The notes under the pieces are model-generated. The model saw nothing but the letters and a program-made list of their open reading frames with translations. It did not search any database and was not told the DNA's origin. A stretch of DNA of 64,000 bases from Slackia heliotrinireducens DSM 20476. GTDB lineage: Bacteria; Actinomycetota; Coriobacteriia; Coriobacteriales; Eggerthellaceae. The stretch covers positions 186,001 to 250,000 of the forward strand of contig NC_013165.1 of the NCBI RefSeq assembly GCF_000023885.1, written 5' to 3'. The first letter of the stretch is position 1; each line of letters begins with the position of its first letter. The translations under genes were made by a program, and so were the position numbers. Shown here one piece after another: positions 18,943 to 27,207 of this stretch.

Positions 18943-20207
18943 TACAGGACTACCTCCTCGGGAACGTCAAGCAGGATGCATTCGATAAGGTCGCCAGTGG
19001 CAATGGGTTCGAAGCCTTCGGGCATGATGGCGACGCAGTTGCTCTTTTGGATGACTCCGAACAATCCGGAACTCTGGTTGCTTGCGGGCGTCACCGTCAG
19101 CTGGCCGTCGTCGCCGCGGGTCAGCGTGGCGCGCAGGAAGATGCGCCGCGAGTCCTTCTTCTTGCGGCCTTGGGAAATGTGTGCCCACACATGCGGGTGC
19201 TCGAAGGCGCTGTAGCCCTGCATGGCGCGCAGGCCCTTGCGGATGATCAGCTGGAAACCCATGTAGGCGGCCGCGGGGTTGCCGGGCAGTCCGAAGACGG
19301 GCACGCCTTCGACAAGGCCGAAGGTCTGGGCTTTGCCGGGACGCATGTTCACCGTGGTCATGAGCAGCTCGCCCAGCTCTTCGACGACCGGCTTGATGAA
19401 ATCATAGTCGCCGTTGGAAGCGCCGCCGGTGGTGATGACGAAGTCGTGGTCGGCAACTGCCTTGGTGACAGCGGCGGACAGGGCCTCCAGCGTGTCGGGC
19501 ACGATGGGGTGCATGTCGGCGATGCCTCCGGCGTTGCGGACGCACGCGGCTATGGCGTAGCCGTTGGAATTGCGAATGTGGCCTGGGCCGGGGATGGCGG
19601 GCGGCTCCACCAGCTCGCTGCCGATGGGGATGATGGCCACGCGCGGCCGGCGGTAGACAGGCACTTCAAGCACGCCGCAGCTGGCCAGAAAGCCGACGCC
19701 CGCATCGCCGATGCGTTCTCCCGCAGACACGACCACTTCGCCTGCCTTGGCTTCCTCGCCGGTCTCGCGGATATTGGCGCGTTCCTTGGGGCAGCTGCTG
19801 AAACTGACGCGGCTGCCGGTTTTGCCGTCACCGGATACAATGCCTACGACCTCGTACTTCTCGACGGCGTCGGCATCGGCGGGCAGGGCGGCGCCGGTCA
19901 TGATGCGCACGCATTGGCCGTGCCCGATAGCGCCTTCGAACACTCCGCCGGCAGGCACTTCGGCGATGACGTCCAGCTCAACGGGGTTTTCGTCGCTGGC
20001 TTCCAGCAGGTCTTCGCGATGCATGGCGAACCCGTCCATGGCGGCGTGGGCGAAGGGGCTCACGTTCATATCGCTGGCCAGGTCGACGGCGGCTACGCGG
20101 CCCATGGCGTCGAGCAGCGGGACGGTTTCGGTATCGAGCTTCGCCACGCGTGACAGGATGAGCTCCTGTGCCTGCTCGAGCGAGATCATATCGGTGGGTG
20201 CGGTCAT
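18942..20207 (-). CDS. moeA: Molybdopterin molybdenumtransferase
   Basis: 421 residues. Opens with the family pattern MISLEQAQELILSRV...LDAMGRVAAVDLASDMNVSPFAHAAMDGFAM. The molybdopterin-binding subdomain III has VITTGGASNGDYDF and VFGLPGNPAAAYMGF, and there is a C-terminal beta-barrel domain IV. It inserts molybdate into adenylated molybdopterin supplied by MogA. AGGAAAGGAAA precedes the ATG. Middle gene of methyltransferase-moeA-mogA; the gap to the upstream methyltransferase is 32 bp. Confidence 0.95.
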   Translation of the reverse strand: MTAPTDMISLEQAQELILSRVAKLDTETVPLLDAMGRVAAVDLASDMNVSPFAHAAMDGFAMHREDLLEASDENPVELDVIAEVPAGGVFEGAIGHGQCVRIMTGAALPADADAVEKYEVVGIVSGDGKTGSRVSFSSCPKERANIRETGEEAKAGEVVVSAGERIGDAGVGFLASCGVLEVPVYRRPRVAIIPIGSELVEPPAIPGPGHIRNSNGYAIAACVRNAGGIADMHPIVPDTLEALSAAVTKAVADHDFVITTGGASNGDYDFIKPVVEELGELLMTTVNMRPGKAQTFGLVEGVPVFGLPGNPAAAYMGFQLIIRKGLRAMQGYSAFEHPHVWAHISQGRKKKDSRRIFLRATLTRGDDGQLTVTPASNQSSGLFGVIQKSNCVAIMPEGFEPIATGDLIECILLDVPEEVVL

Positions 20208-20239
20208 TGGTTTCCTTTCCTGAACAGGAGATTGTATGT

Positions 20240-21115
20240 CTACATCGGTTTAAGATCGGTGTCCCAGGCTATGAAGGCCCAAGACAGCGTTCGGAGCATG
20301 TCGAGACACAGCAGTCCTTCGGGGACGCCCTTGGCGTCGGGCTCGCCGGCTGCGGGGTTGTCCACCAGGTGCTCGTCGATCAGGGTTCGCAGGCGCTCAT
20401 GGGCGCGCTGGCGCTCGACCAGGGGCAGGTTGGGGTATGCGTGGTCGATCATGTCCACATAGCGCTCGAAGCATTCCTCAACCGTGTCGAAGGTGTCCTT
20501 GCGGGAGGAATGGATGTATTCCACCGTGGGCTCGTAGCCTTTCGTGCCCAGGATGCCGATGGCGTATAAGTAATCATAGGTGCTGGTAGAAGGCAGGCCG
20601 AGCATACGCATAAGGTTCGGGTCGACCCGCGGGGAGCACCCCGTCGTAAGCGTGATGCAACACCGGCGGCGAGCCACCCTGGTAATCTTGCCGAGGGCCT
20701 CTTCGAGGTTGAACACGGAGATGGATCGAGATGCTATGGCCACGTCAACGGCGTTTTCGTACACGCCGAACTGCGTCCAGTCGTCGTCCCAGGACATATG
20801 CATGGGCTCGATGCTGGTCACGTTGTGGAGCTGCATGTTCTCGCGGAGCTTGTCCAGCATGCCCTCGCTGAAGTCGGCCGCGATGACCGAATGTCCCCGG
20901 GCTGCTAGCTTACAGGCGATGGTGCCGGTTCCGCATCCGATGTCGAAAACCGTTTCACCAGGCAGAATGCGTGCCTTGGCGATAAACTCGTCCGCATAGG
21001 CGCTTTGTCGGTCGGTATTTTCGTACGTGGAGGAGCGCTTCGACCAGAAATCAGCGTCGCCGGGCTTGGTTCGCGCGAGCTGCATGGCCTCCCATTCGGC
21101 CTCGAAGTCAATCAT
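20240..21115 (-). CDS. Class I SAM-dependent methyltransferase in the moeA operon
   Basis: 291 residues. SAM-binding motif I FDIGCGTGTIACKLAARG at about 58-75, motif II region VIAADFSEGMLDKL, then a motif around VDVAIASRSISVFNLEEALGKI. The C-terminal third has no recognised domain. GGAGGG lies 6 bases before the ATG. It heads the operon with moeA and mogA (32-bp gap), which suggests a link to molybdenum metabolism, possibly methylation of a cofactor precursor, metal carrier or substrate; that link is only from position. Substrate unknown. Confidence 0.85.
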   Translation of the reverse strand: MIDFEAEWEAMQLARTKPGDADFWSKRSSTYENTDRQSAYADEFIAKARILPGETVFDIGCGTGTIACKLAARGHSVIAADFSEGMLDKLRENMQLHNVTSIEPMHMSWDDDWTQFGVYENAVDVAIASRSISVFNLEEALGKITRVARRRCCITLTTGCSPRVDPNLMRMLGLPSTSTYDYLYAIGILGTKGYEPTVEYIHSSRKDTFDTVEECFERYVDMIDHAYPNLPLVERQRAHERLRTLIDEHLVDNPAAGEPDAKGVPEGLLCLDMLRTLSWAFIAWDTDLKPM

Positions 21116-21216
21116 GTACGCCCTCCTATGGTTCCTGTTTGACTATAATACCGCAGTTTGAATGTTTGCAAAGGCTTACGCTTAAGTTAACCGGCAGCGA
21201 CTCGATAACCTAGGAA

Positions 21217-21222
21217 TATAAT
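21217..21222 (+). promoter_or_regulatory. -10 box for the 26-residue microprotein
   Basis: Perfect TATAAT, 60 bp upstream of the start codon; no clear -35 at the right distance. Confidence 0.5.
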
Positions 21223-21282
21223 GCTCCTACCTACATATATAGATAGGTCCTACCCCCTAAGGACCGCTCACGAGGAGGCGCT

Positions 21283-21363
21283 ATGAAGAACCACAAGTAT
21301 TGGGCCATTGCGGCCTGCATCTGCATGTTTATGGCCATGTACACCGGCTACAAGCACAAGTAA
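21283..21363 (+). CDS. 26-residue membrane microprotein
   Basis: Encodes MKNHKYWAIAACICMFMAMY followed by TGYKHK. One hydrophobic helix of about 15 residues is flanked by basic ends. GAGGAGG lies 5 bases before the ATG, TATAAT is at 21217-21222, and a terminator follows at 21375, so it is a complete monocistronic unit. The HKYWA...C..M...TGYK pattern recalls tiny conserved proteins of Firmicutes and Actinobacteria that I cannot name with certainty. Function unknown. Confidence 0.7.
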   Translation: MKNHKYWAIAACICMFMAMYTGYKHK

Positions 21364-21374
21364 CAGCAAGCGAG

Positions 21375-21396
21375 CGGGGCGGAAGGCCCCGTTTCT
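21375..21396 (+). terminator. Short terminator after the microprotein
   Basis: 6-bp GC stem CGGGGC/GCCCCG (21375-21380/21386-21391) with GGAAG loop and TTTCTT tail. Confidence 0.7.
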
Positions 21397-21579
21397 TATA
21401 CGGGTTGTTCTTCTCGGGGCGAAGGATGCTCCGTTCGTTTCGGCGACGGATATGCGGCCGTTTCGCGTTCTATGCACGTTTCGAGCCGCGCCTCCGTGTC
21501 GAGTGCGGCGGGAAAGGTGCGCCGTTATGCAGTTCGGTGGCCTGCAAAATGATGCCTTCGCGCAGTTTTTCAGGTGCTA
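21397..21579. other. Intergenic stretch before argS
   Basis: No gene, repeat or convincing signal seen; reading frames crossing it lack ribosome sites. The argS promoter begins at 21580. Confidence 0.5.
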
Positions 21580-21607
21580 TTGAAGCAAAAGACCTGCGTG
21601 GTACAAT
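21580..21607 (+). promoter_or_regulatory. argS promoter
   Basis: TTGAAG (21580-21585), 16-bp spacer, TACAAT (21602-21607). The leader contains a small hairpin GCTTCG...CGAAGC (about 21632-21649). Confidence 0.7.
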
Positions 21608-21668
21608 GAGCCGACTATGCGATACGATACGCCTGCTTCGAATCATCGAAGCGGAAGGGAGAGAAAAT

Positions 21669-23420
21669 ATGCAACCTCGTGAGGACTTGGGTCGGCTGAT
21701 TAGCGCCGCCCTGGATTTGGCCATCGCCTCTGGTGCCTTGGCCCTGGAGACGACTCCGGAGGTGACGCTTGAACGTCCCCGTGACGAGGGTCATGGCGAT
21801 TGGGCATGCACCGTCGCACTGCGTTGCGCCAAGCAGGCCAAAAAGAACCCCCGCGAAGTTGCCCAGACCATCGTGGACTACATGCCCGAGCCTGATTTCG
21901 TCGAAAAGGTGGAAATCGCCGGCCCCGGCTTCATCAACTTCTATCTGAAGCACGACGCCCTGCAGAACGTGGTCGTCAAGGTCCGCGAGCAGAAGGGCGA
22001 CTACGGTAAAGGAACCATTCCCGAGGGCATGCGTCGCGTCCAGATCGAGTACATCTCTTCCAACCCCACCGGCCCCATGCATGTTGGTCACGGCCGCTGG
22101 GCCGCCTTGGGTTCTGCTATGGCCAATGTCATGCGCCACGCAGGCTACGACGTTTTCGAAGAGTTCTACATCAACGACCACGGTGTTCAGATGGACAAGT
22201 TCGGCGTCTCCATCGTGGCTCGCTACCTGCAGCAGCTCGGCCAGGCAGATGCCGCCGTGCCTGAAGGCGGCTACAACGGCTTGTATGTGAACGACATCGC
22301 CAAGGCCATCATCGATCGTGACGGCGATAAGTGGGTCAATGCCGACGAGCATGAGCGCATGGTCGAGTTCCGCGAGTTCGGCTACGCCTACATCATGGAC
22401 AACATCCGCTCCACCTGCGAGCGCTTCGGCAACCATTTCGAGCGCTGGCAGTCCGAGCGCGAGCTGTATGCCCCGTCCGACGACTTCTGGTTCGACGGTC
22501 GTTCTCCTGTGGAAGCTATTTTGGACAAGCTGCGTGAGCAGGGCGACATCTACGACGAGGACGGTGCCGTGTGGTTCCGCTCTTCCGCTTACGGCGACGA
22601 GAAGGACCGCGTGCTGCAGAAGTCAGATGGCGCCTACACCTACTTCGCCTCTGACGTCGCGTACCACTATCTGAAGAAGATGCGCGGCTTCGACCACCTG
22701 ATCGACATCTGGGGTGCCGACCACCATGGCTACATCGCCCGCGTTGCCGCCGTTCTGGCCGCCGAGGGATTCCCCGGTGCTTTGGAAGTCGTCCTTGGTC
22801 AGCTGGTCAATCTGTTCCGCGATGGCAAGCCCGTCCGCATGTCCAAGCGTACCGGCGAGATGATCACCTTCGAAGAGCTCATCGACGAAGTTGGCATCGA
22901 CGCAACCCGCTATTGGATGCTGGACCGCTCTTCTGACCAGCCCATCGACTTCGACATCGAAGTGGCTAAGCGCGCCGACGACTCCAACCCGGTTTACTAC
23001 GACCAGTATGCGCATGCTCGCATCTGCTCGCTGCTGCGCAACGCCTCCGGCCATGCCGGCGAGGACAACCTGGACATGGACGCTGTGGCTACCGAGTGCA
23101 TTCCTGCCGACGTCGACCTGTCGGTGCTGAGCGCTCCCGAAGAGCTTGCCTTGATGCGCAAGATGAGCGAGTTCGGCGACATGATCGCTCTGGCTGCTCG
23201 CGACCGCGCGCCGTTCCGCCTGACCCATTACGCCTATGAGCTGGCCAGCCTGTTCCACTCCTTCTACGCCAACTGCCCGGTGCTGAAGGCGGAGGACGAG
23301 GGCCTGAAGCAGGCGCGTCTGGCTCTGGCCGACGCAACCCGCATCGTGATGGCCATCACGTTGAACCTGCTGGGCATCAGCGCTCCGCAGCGTATGTTCC
23401 GCGAGACCGAAGCCAAGTAA
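21669..23420 (+). CDS. argS: Arginyl-tRNA synthetase
   Basis: 583 residues from the ATG at 21669, chosen for AAGGGAGAG upstream and the normal family N-terminus. Order: N-terminal Add-1 tRNA-binding domain (1-110), class I catalytic domain with the HIGH-like HVGH at 138-141 after SSNPTGPM, a MSKRTG loop in the KMSKS position near 390, and the C-terminal DALR anticodon domain (YAHARICSLLRNA onward). It charges tRNA-Arg. A UUCG-loop terminator follows. It is monocistronic with its own promoter. Confidence 0.96.
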   Translation: MQPREDLGRLISAALDLAIASGALALETTPEVTLERPRDEGHGDWACTVALRCAKQAKKNPREVAQTIVDYMPEPDFVEKVEIAGPGFINFYLKHDALQNVVVKVREQKGDYGKGTIPEGMRRVQIEYISSNPTGPMHVGHGRWAALGSAMANVMRHAGYDVFEEFYINDHGVQMDKFGVSIVARYLQQLGQADAAVPEGGYNGLYVNDIAKAIIDRDGDKWVNADEHERMVEFREFGYAYIMDNIRSTCERFGNHFERWQSERELYAPSDDFWFDGRSPVEAILDKLREQGDIYDEDGAVWFRSSAYGDEKDRVLQKSDGAYTYFASDVAYHYLKKMRGFDHLIDIWGADHHGYIARVAAVLAAEGFPGALEVVLGQLVNLFRDGKPVRMSKRTGEMITFEELIDEVGIDATRYWMLDRSSDQPIDFDIEVAKRADDSNPVYYDQYAHARICSLLRNASGHAGEDNLDMDAVATECIPADVDLSVLSAPEELALMRKMSEFGDMIALAARDRAPFRLTHYAYELASLFHSFYANCPVLKAEDEGLKQARLALADATRIVMAITLNLLGISAPQRMFRETEAK

Positions 23421-23447
23421 GTTCGGCTTCAATCCGACACGCGTACG

Positions 23448-23475
23448 AGGAGGTCCTTCGGGACCTCCTTTTTTG
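23448..23475 (+). terminator. argS terminator
   Basis: 9-bp stem (23448-23456 with 23461-23469), TTCG loop, then a T6 run. Confidence 0.93.
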
Positions 23476-23616
23476 CGTTTGGAGATGCAGTTGCAGTGTC
23501 TGACCTGCGGTCGTTCGGCAGCGAATGCCGTGCGAAGCTGCTCTGCGGACCTGAGGCACGAAAAAGGCGGGCCACGCAATGTGGCCCGCCATGGGTACGA
23601 TTGCCCTGTTCAGCCG

Positions 23617-26600
23617 TTACTTGTTGCGGCGGAACAGGCGACGGAAGAATCCGAAGATGCCGCCGCGCTTCTTGGGTTCGGCCACAACCAGGCCGGGTTG
23701 CGGCTGGGGATCCCACGCCGGGTCGGGCTGCGGTGCAGGGTTTTGGACGGCAGCCGGCGTGGCGTCGGCGGTATGGGCGGCGTCGGCCACCTGGGCGTTA
23801 GGCGCCTCGATAACCTCGGTCGGCTCGGCGGTCGGAATCTCGGGTTCAGGCTCGGACTCCGGTTCAGGTTCCGGCTCCGGTTCCGGTTCGGGTTCAGGCT
23901 CCGGCTCGGGTTCGGCAACGGGTTCCAGCTCGGGTTCGGCAACGGACTCCGGTTCAGGTTCCGGCTCCGGTTCCGGTTCGGGCTCAGGCTCCGGCTCGGG
24001 TTCGGCAACGGGTTCCAGCTCGGGTTCGGCAACGGGCTCCGGTTCCGGCTCCGGCTCGGGCTCAGGCTCCGGCTCGGGCTCAGGCTCCGGCTCGGGCTCA
24101 GGCTCCGGCTCGGGTTCGGCAACGGGTTCCAGCTCGGGTTCGGCAACGGGCTCCGATTCGGGCTGAGGTTCAGCCTCGGCCTCGGCAGCGGGGGCCTCGG
24201 TCACAGGTTCCAGCGCCTCGGCCGCGGCTTCTACCTCAGGTTCAGGCGCCGCATGCTTCGGGACATACGTCTCGGCAACGTCGCCTTCGTCCTCATCGTC
24301 AAGATCCTTTTCCGGCTCGTCATCGGATTCGTCGTTGTCCTCTTCGACCTCGGGCTCGTCTTCGGTTTCAGGCTCGTCTTCAACCTCGGGCTCGTCCTCG
24401 ACCTCGTCTTCGGTCTCGGGCTCATCCTCATCCTCGTCCTCAGGTTCGTCTTCAACCTCAGGTTCGGCTTCGGGTTCGTCCTCGACCTCGGGCTCTTCTT
24501 CCAGTACGTCTTCTTCAACAGCCGACGCCACCGGCTCGGTCACGAACTCGGTATCCGGCGCCGGCTCAGGCCTAAAAGACTCGGCCTCGTTCTTCTCTTC
24601 GGCGGCCTTTACGACGACGTAATCGTCTTCGGCTTCCTCCTGCAACGCAGATACCTGCGTGGAAATCTGCACGGCATGGTCGAAGTCGGCACCTGCCATG
24701 GAGTGTTCGTTGGCGATATACGCCTCCTTGATGAGCGTGTCCTGAGCATCGATCGGGCGCTCCAGGTAGTTGCCCTCTTCGTCCTTGGGCACGAAGTGGC
24801 ACAGCTCGGTGTATTCGCCATCGGGCAAGAGCTCGCGCAGCTTGGCGGTATCGGAAAGCATGGTGTCGAAGTAGCCGACGACACGGGCGCGCAGGTCTTC
24901 CTTCTCGACCGGCCAAGCAATCTCGACGCGCTTGTCGAGGTTGCGGGTCATGAGGTCGGCGCTGGACAGATAGATCTTGCGGGTGTCCGGATCGGAGCCG
25001 AACATATATATGCGAGAGTGCTCGAGCAGACGGCCGACGACGCTGACTACGCGGATGTTCTCGGTGTATCCCTCGACGCCGGGGACCAGGCAGGAGATGC
25101 CGCGGACCAACATGGTGATTTTCACGCCGGCTTGGCTGGCTTCGGCCAGCTTCTCGATCATATCCTTGTCGGTGACGGAGTTGGTCTTCAGCCAGATTTC
25201 GGCGGGCTGGCCGGCCTTGGCCTTCTCGATTTCCTCGTCCACGAACTTGCTGAGCTGCTGCTTGATCATGAGCGGTGCAACCAGGAGCTTCTTGTAATCC
25301 TTGGACACAGATTCCAGCTGCATGCTGCGGAAGAACTTCGCGGCGTCCTGGCCGATGACCGGATCGCAGGTGATCATGGACAGGTCGGTGTACAGCTTGG
25401 CGGTCTTCTCGTTGTAGTTGCCGGTGCCCAGCTGGGTGATGAACTGCAGACCCTCGTCGGTGCGGCGAGTGATGGCGCAGATCTTGCTATGCACCTTGAA
25501 GTCGTGGAAGCCGTAGATGATGTTGCATCCGGCCTGCTCGAAGCGCTGCGACCACTCGATGTTGTTGAACTCGTCGAAGCGGGCGCGCAGCTCGAACAGC
25601 GCCGTGACGTCCTTGCCGTTTTCGGCGGCGGTGATCAGGGCCTCGGCAAGGCGCGACTGGCTGGCCAGGCGGTACAGCGTGATCTTGATGGAGATGACGT
25701 CGGGGTCGTTGGCAGCTTCCTGCAGCAGGCGGACGAAGGGGTCCATGGCTTCGTACGGGTACGAAAGGATGACGTCCTTGTGGGTGACCTGCTTCATGAT
25801 GCTGCGCTTGCGGGCCAGGCTGGCGGGCCACTGGGGCTCTGCGGGCTCGTTGGAGTACTGCTCTTCAAGCTCGCCGCCGACAATGCCGGGCAGCGCGAAG
25901 GCAAAGCCCATGTCAAGCGGCATGCCGGTGTTGTACACCTGGCTGCGCTTGAGGCCCAGGCGCTCGCGGAGGAAGCGTTCGGTGTCGCCGGACAGCTCGC
26001 GCTCGGATTCGAGGCGAACCGGAGCCAGGCGGGCGCGCTTCTTCAGGATGCGGCGCATGTGGCTGCGGAAGTCCTCGTCGCTCTCGTCGGATTCCTCGTA
26101 GGCGTCAAGGTCGGCGTTGCGGGTGACCATGACGACGTTGGCCATCTTTACGGGGTACATATCGAAGATGTCCGGAGCCACCATCTCCAGGGCGTGTTCG
26201 AGGAGGATGAACTTGAAGGTGCCGTCTTCGGAGCTGATGGGGACGAAGCGCGGGCAGTTGGCCGGCATGGGGATGAATCCCATGATAACGTTTTCGGCGG
26301 CCTGGGCGCGCAGCAGCTTGCGCTCGGACTTGGACATGTTCTTGGTCTTGCTGTATTCCGCCTGGTCATCAAGGCGCACGCAAATGTACATCTTGCCGTT
26401 TTCAAGATGGGGGAACGGATGCGTGGCGTTGACGATCTGCGGAGACACCAGCGGCATGACGTTCTTCTCCATGTAGCTGCGGACTTGTTCGTCCTCGTCG
26501 ATGGAGAGCTCGTCGGGATACATCTGATGGATGCCTACCGCTTCCAGCTGATGGCGGACGGTCTGATAGTCCTTGGATGCCAGGGGAGTGAGCTCCTGGA

Positions 26601-26916
26601 CGCGCTTATAGATTGCTTCCAGCTGTTCGGTAGGGGTCATGCCGGACTTGCTGTCGTAAATGACGTCGCCGGTAAGCTCGAGATCGAGAAGGCTGCCGAC
26701 GCGAACCATGAAGAACTCCTGCAGGTTCGAGCGCCAGATGGCAAGGAATTTCAGACGCTCAAGCAGGGGCTGATTCTCGTCGATGGACTGATCCAAGACG
26801 CGCTTATTGAACATGAGCCACGAAAGCTCACGGTTTTGCATGTAAGGTTTTTTCTCAGGACGAGCGCTCTCTTTCGCCTCTTTTGCAAGCTTTTCATCTT
26901 TGGAAGATTTGACCAC
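23617..26916 (-). CDS. ppk1: Polyphosphate kinase 1 with long acidic Glu-Pro tail and cationic end
   Basis: 1099 residues from a GTG with AGGAGGGG 8 bases upstream. Residues about 25-750 are a complete PPK1: N-terminal domain ([19 protein letters not shown]), head domain, and two phospholipase-D-like catalytic domains with the autophosphorylated His476 (KVHSKICAI) and second His633 ([12 protein letters not shown]). It makes polyphosphate from ATP reversibly. Family length is about 690-720, so some 350 residues are added: an acidic low-complexity region (755-960), three blocks of (EP)n separated by [12 protein letters not shown], then a terminal [18 protein letters not shown]. That end is Phe/Arg-rich and amphipathic, suggesting membrane or polyanion binding. 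Divergent from the PPK2-type gene. Confidence 0.92.
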   Translation of the reverse strand: MVKSSKDEKLAKEAKESARPEKKPYMQNRELSWLMFNKRVLDQSIDENQPLLERLKFLAIWRSNLQEFFMVRVGSLLDLELTGDVIYDSKSGMTPTEQLEAIYKRVQELTPLASKDYQTVRHQLEAVGIHQMYPDELSIDEDEQVRSYMEKNVMPLVSPQIVNATHPFPHLENGKMYICVRLDDQAEYSKTKNMSKSERKLLRAQAAENVIMGFIPMPANCPRFVPISSEDGTFKFILLEHALEMVAPDIFDMYPVKMANVVMVTRNADLDAYEESDESDEDFRSHMRRILKKRARLAPVRLESERELSGDTERFLRERLGLKRSQVYNTGMPLDMGFAFALPGIVGGELEEQYSNEPAEPQWPASLARKRSIMKQVTHKDVILSYPYEAMDPFVRLLQEAANDPDVISIKITLYRLASQSRLAEALITAAENGKDVTALFELRARFDEFNNIEWSQRFEQAGCNIIYGFHDFKVHSKICAITRRTDEGLQFITQLGTGNYNEKTAKLYTDLSMITCDPVIGQDAAKFFRSMQLESVSKDYKKLLVAPLMIKQQLSKFVDEEIEKAKAGQPAEIWLKTNSVTDKDMIEKLAEASQAGVKITMLVRGISCLVPGVEGYTENIRVVSVVGRLLEHSRIYMFGSDPDTRKIYLSSADLMTRNLDKRVEIAWPVEKEDLRARVVGYFDTMLSDTAKLRELLPDGEYTELCHFVPKDEEGNYLERPIDAQDTLIKEAYIANEHSMAGADFDHAVQISTQVSALQEEAEDDYVVVKAAEEKNEAESFRPEPAPDTEFVTEPVASAVEEDVLEEEPEVEDEPEAEPEVEDEPEDEDEDEPETEDEVEDEPEVEDEPETEDEPEVEEDNDESDDEPEKDLDDEDEGDVAETYVPKHAAPEPEVEAAAEALEPVTEAPAAEAEAEPQPESEPVAEPELEPVAEPEPEPEPEPEPEPEPEPEPEPEPEPEPVAEPELEPVAEPEPEPEPEPEPEPEPEPESVAEPELEPVAEPEPEPEPEPEPEPEPEPESEPEPEIPTAEPTEVIEAPNAQVADAAHTADATPAAVQNPAPQPDPAWDPQPQPGLVVAEPKKRGGIFGFFRRLFRRNK
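23826..24160 (-). repeat. Glu-Pro coding repeat in the ppk1 tail
   Basis: Low-complexity DNA made of GGTTCxGGCTCx hexamers and three longer blocks, coding (EP)n with [12 protein letters not shown] spacers. It is prone to replication slippage, so length may vary between strains. Confidence 0.9.
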
Positions 26917-27140
26917 TATCTTCCCCTCCTCTGCCGTTCACTCGAGACATTGACATGACCAACGCGCGAAGCGTCCTGATACGGCAAATATGGACGCGGA
27001 CGCGCTAATCATCATAAAAAACGGGAGACTTAGTGGAAGTTGCGCACCATTCGACCCATAACAGTGGTTCTACTTGCATAATCCGCAAATCGAACTTGCA
27101 AGCTGATACGTATTCGCCCGTTTGCTGGTTCCATTATACC
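26917..27140. other. ppk1 side of the polyphosphate divergon
   Basis: AT-richer intergenic DNA holding the ppk1 leader. No gene. I see no clear -35/-10 pair for ppk1 that I would defend. Confidence 0.4.
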
Positions 27141-27173
27141 GTTCATAAACTATCCATAAATACTGTTATTCGC
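27141..27173 (+). promoter_or_regulatory. Candidate PHO box upstream of the PPK2-type gene
   Basis: Three 11-bp units: GTTCATAAACT, ATCCATAAATA, CTGTTATTCGC. The first two are clearly related (TTCATAAA / TCCATAAA) and the third is weaker. PhoP/PhoB-type regulators bind 11-bp direct repeats, and polyphosphate genes are common targets; the match is by eye only. Confidence 0.45.
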
Positions 27174-27207
27174 TGATATTCAAAAAAGAACGGTCGGAAG
27201 GGGAAAG

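Noticed and set aside
23826-24160. CRISPR-like array
   Set aside because: The regular repeats are in-frame Glu-Pro codons of ppk1 with no unique spacers.
23473-26958. A 1161-codon plus-strand reading frame opposite ppk1
   Set aside because: It mirrors the ppk1 codons, has no ribosome site, and its product is a low-complexity Leu/Gly/Arg string; the minus-strand PPK1 motifs are unmistakable.
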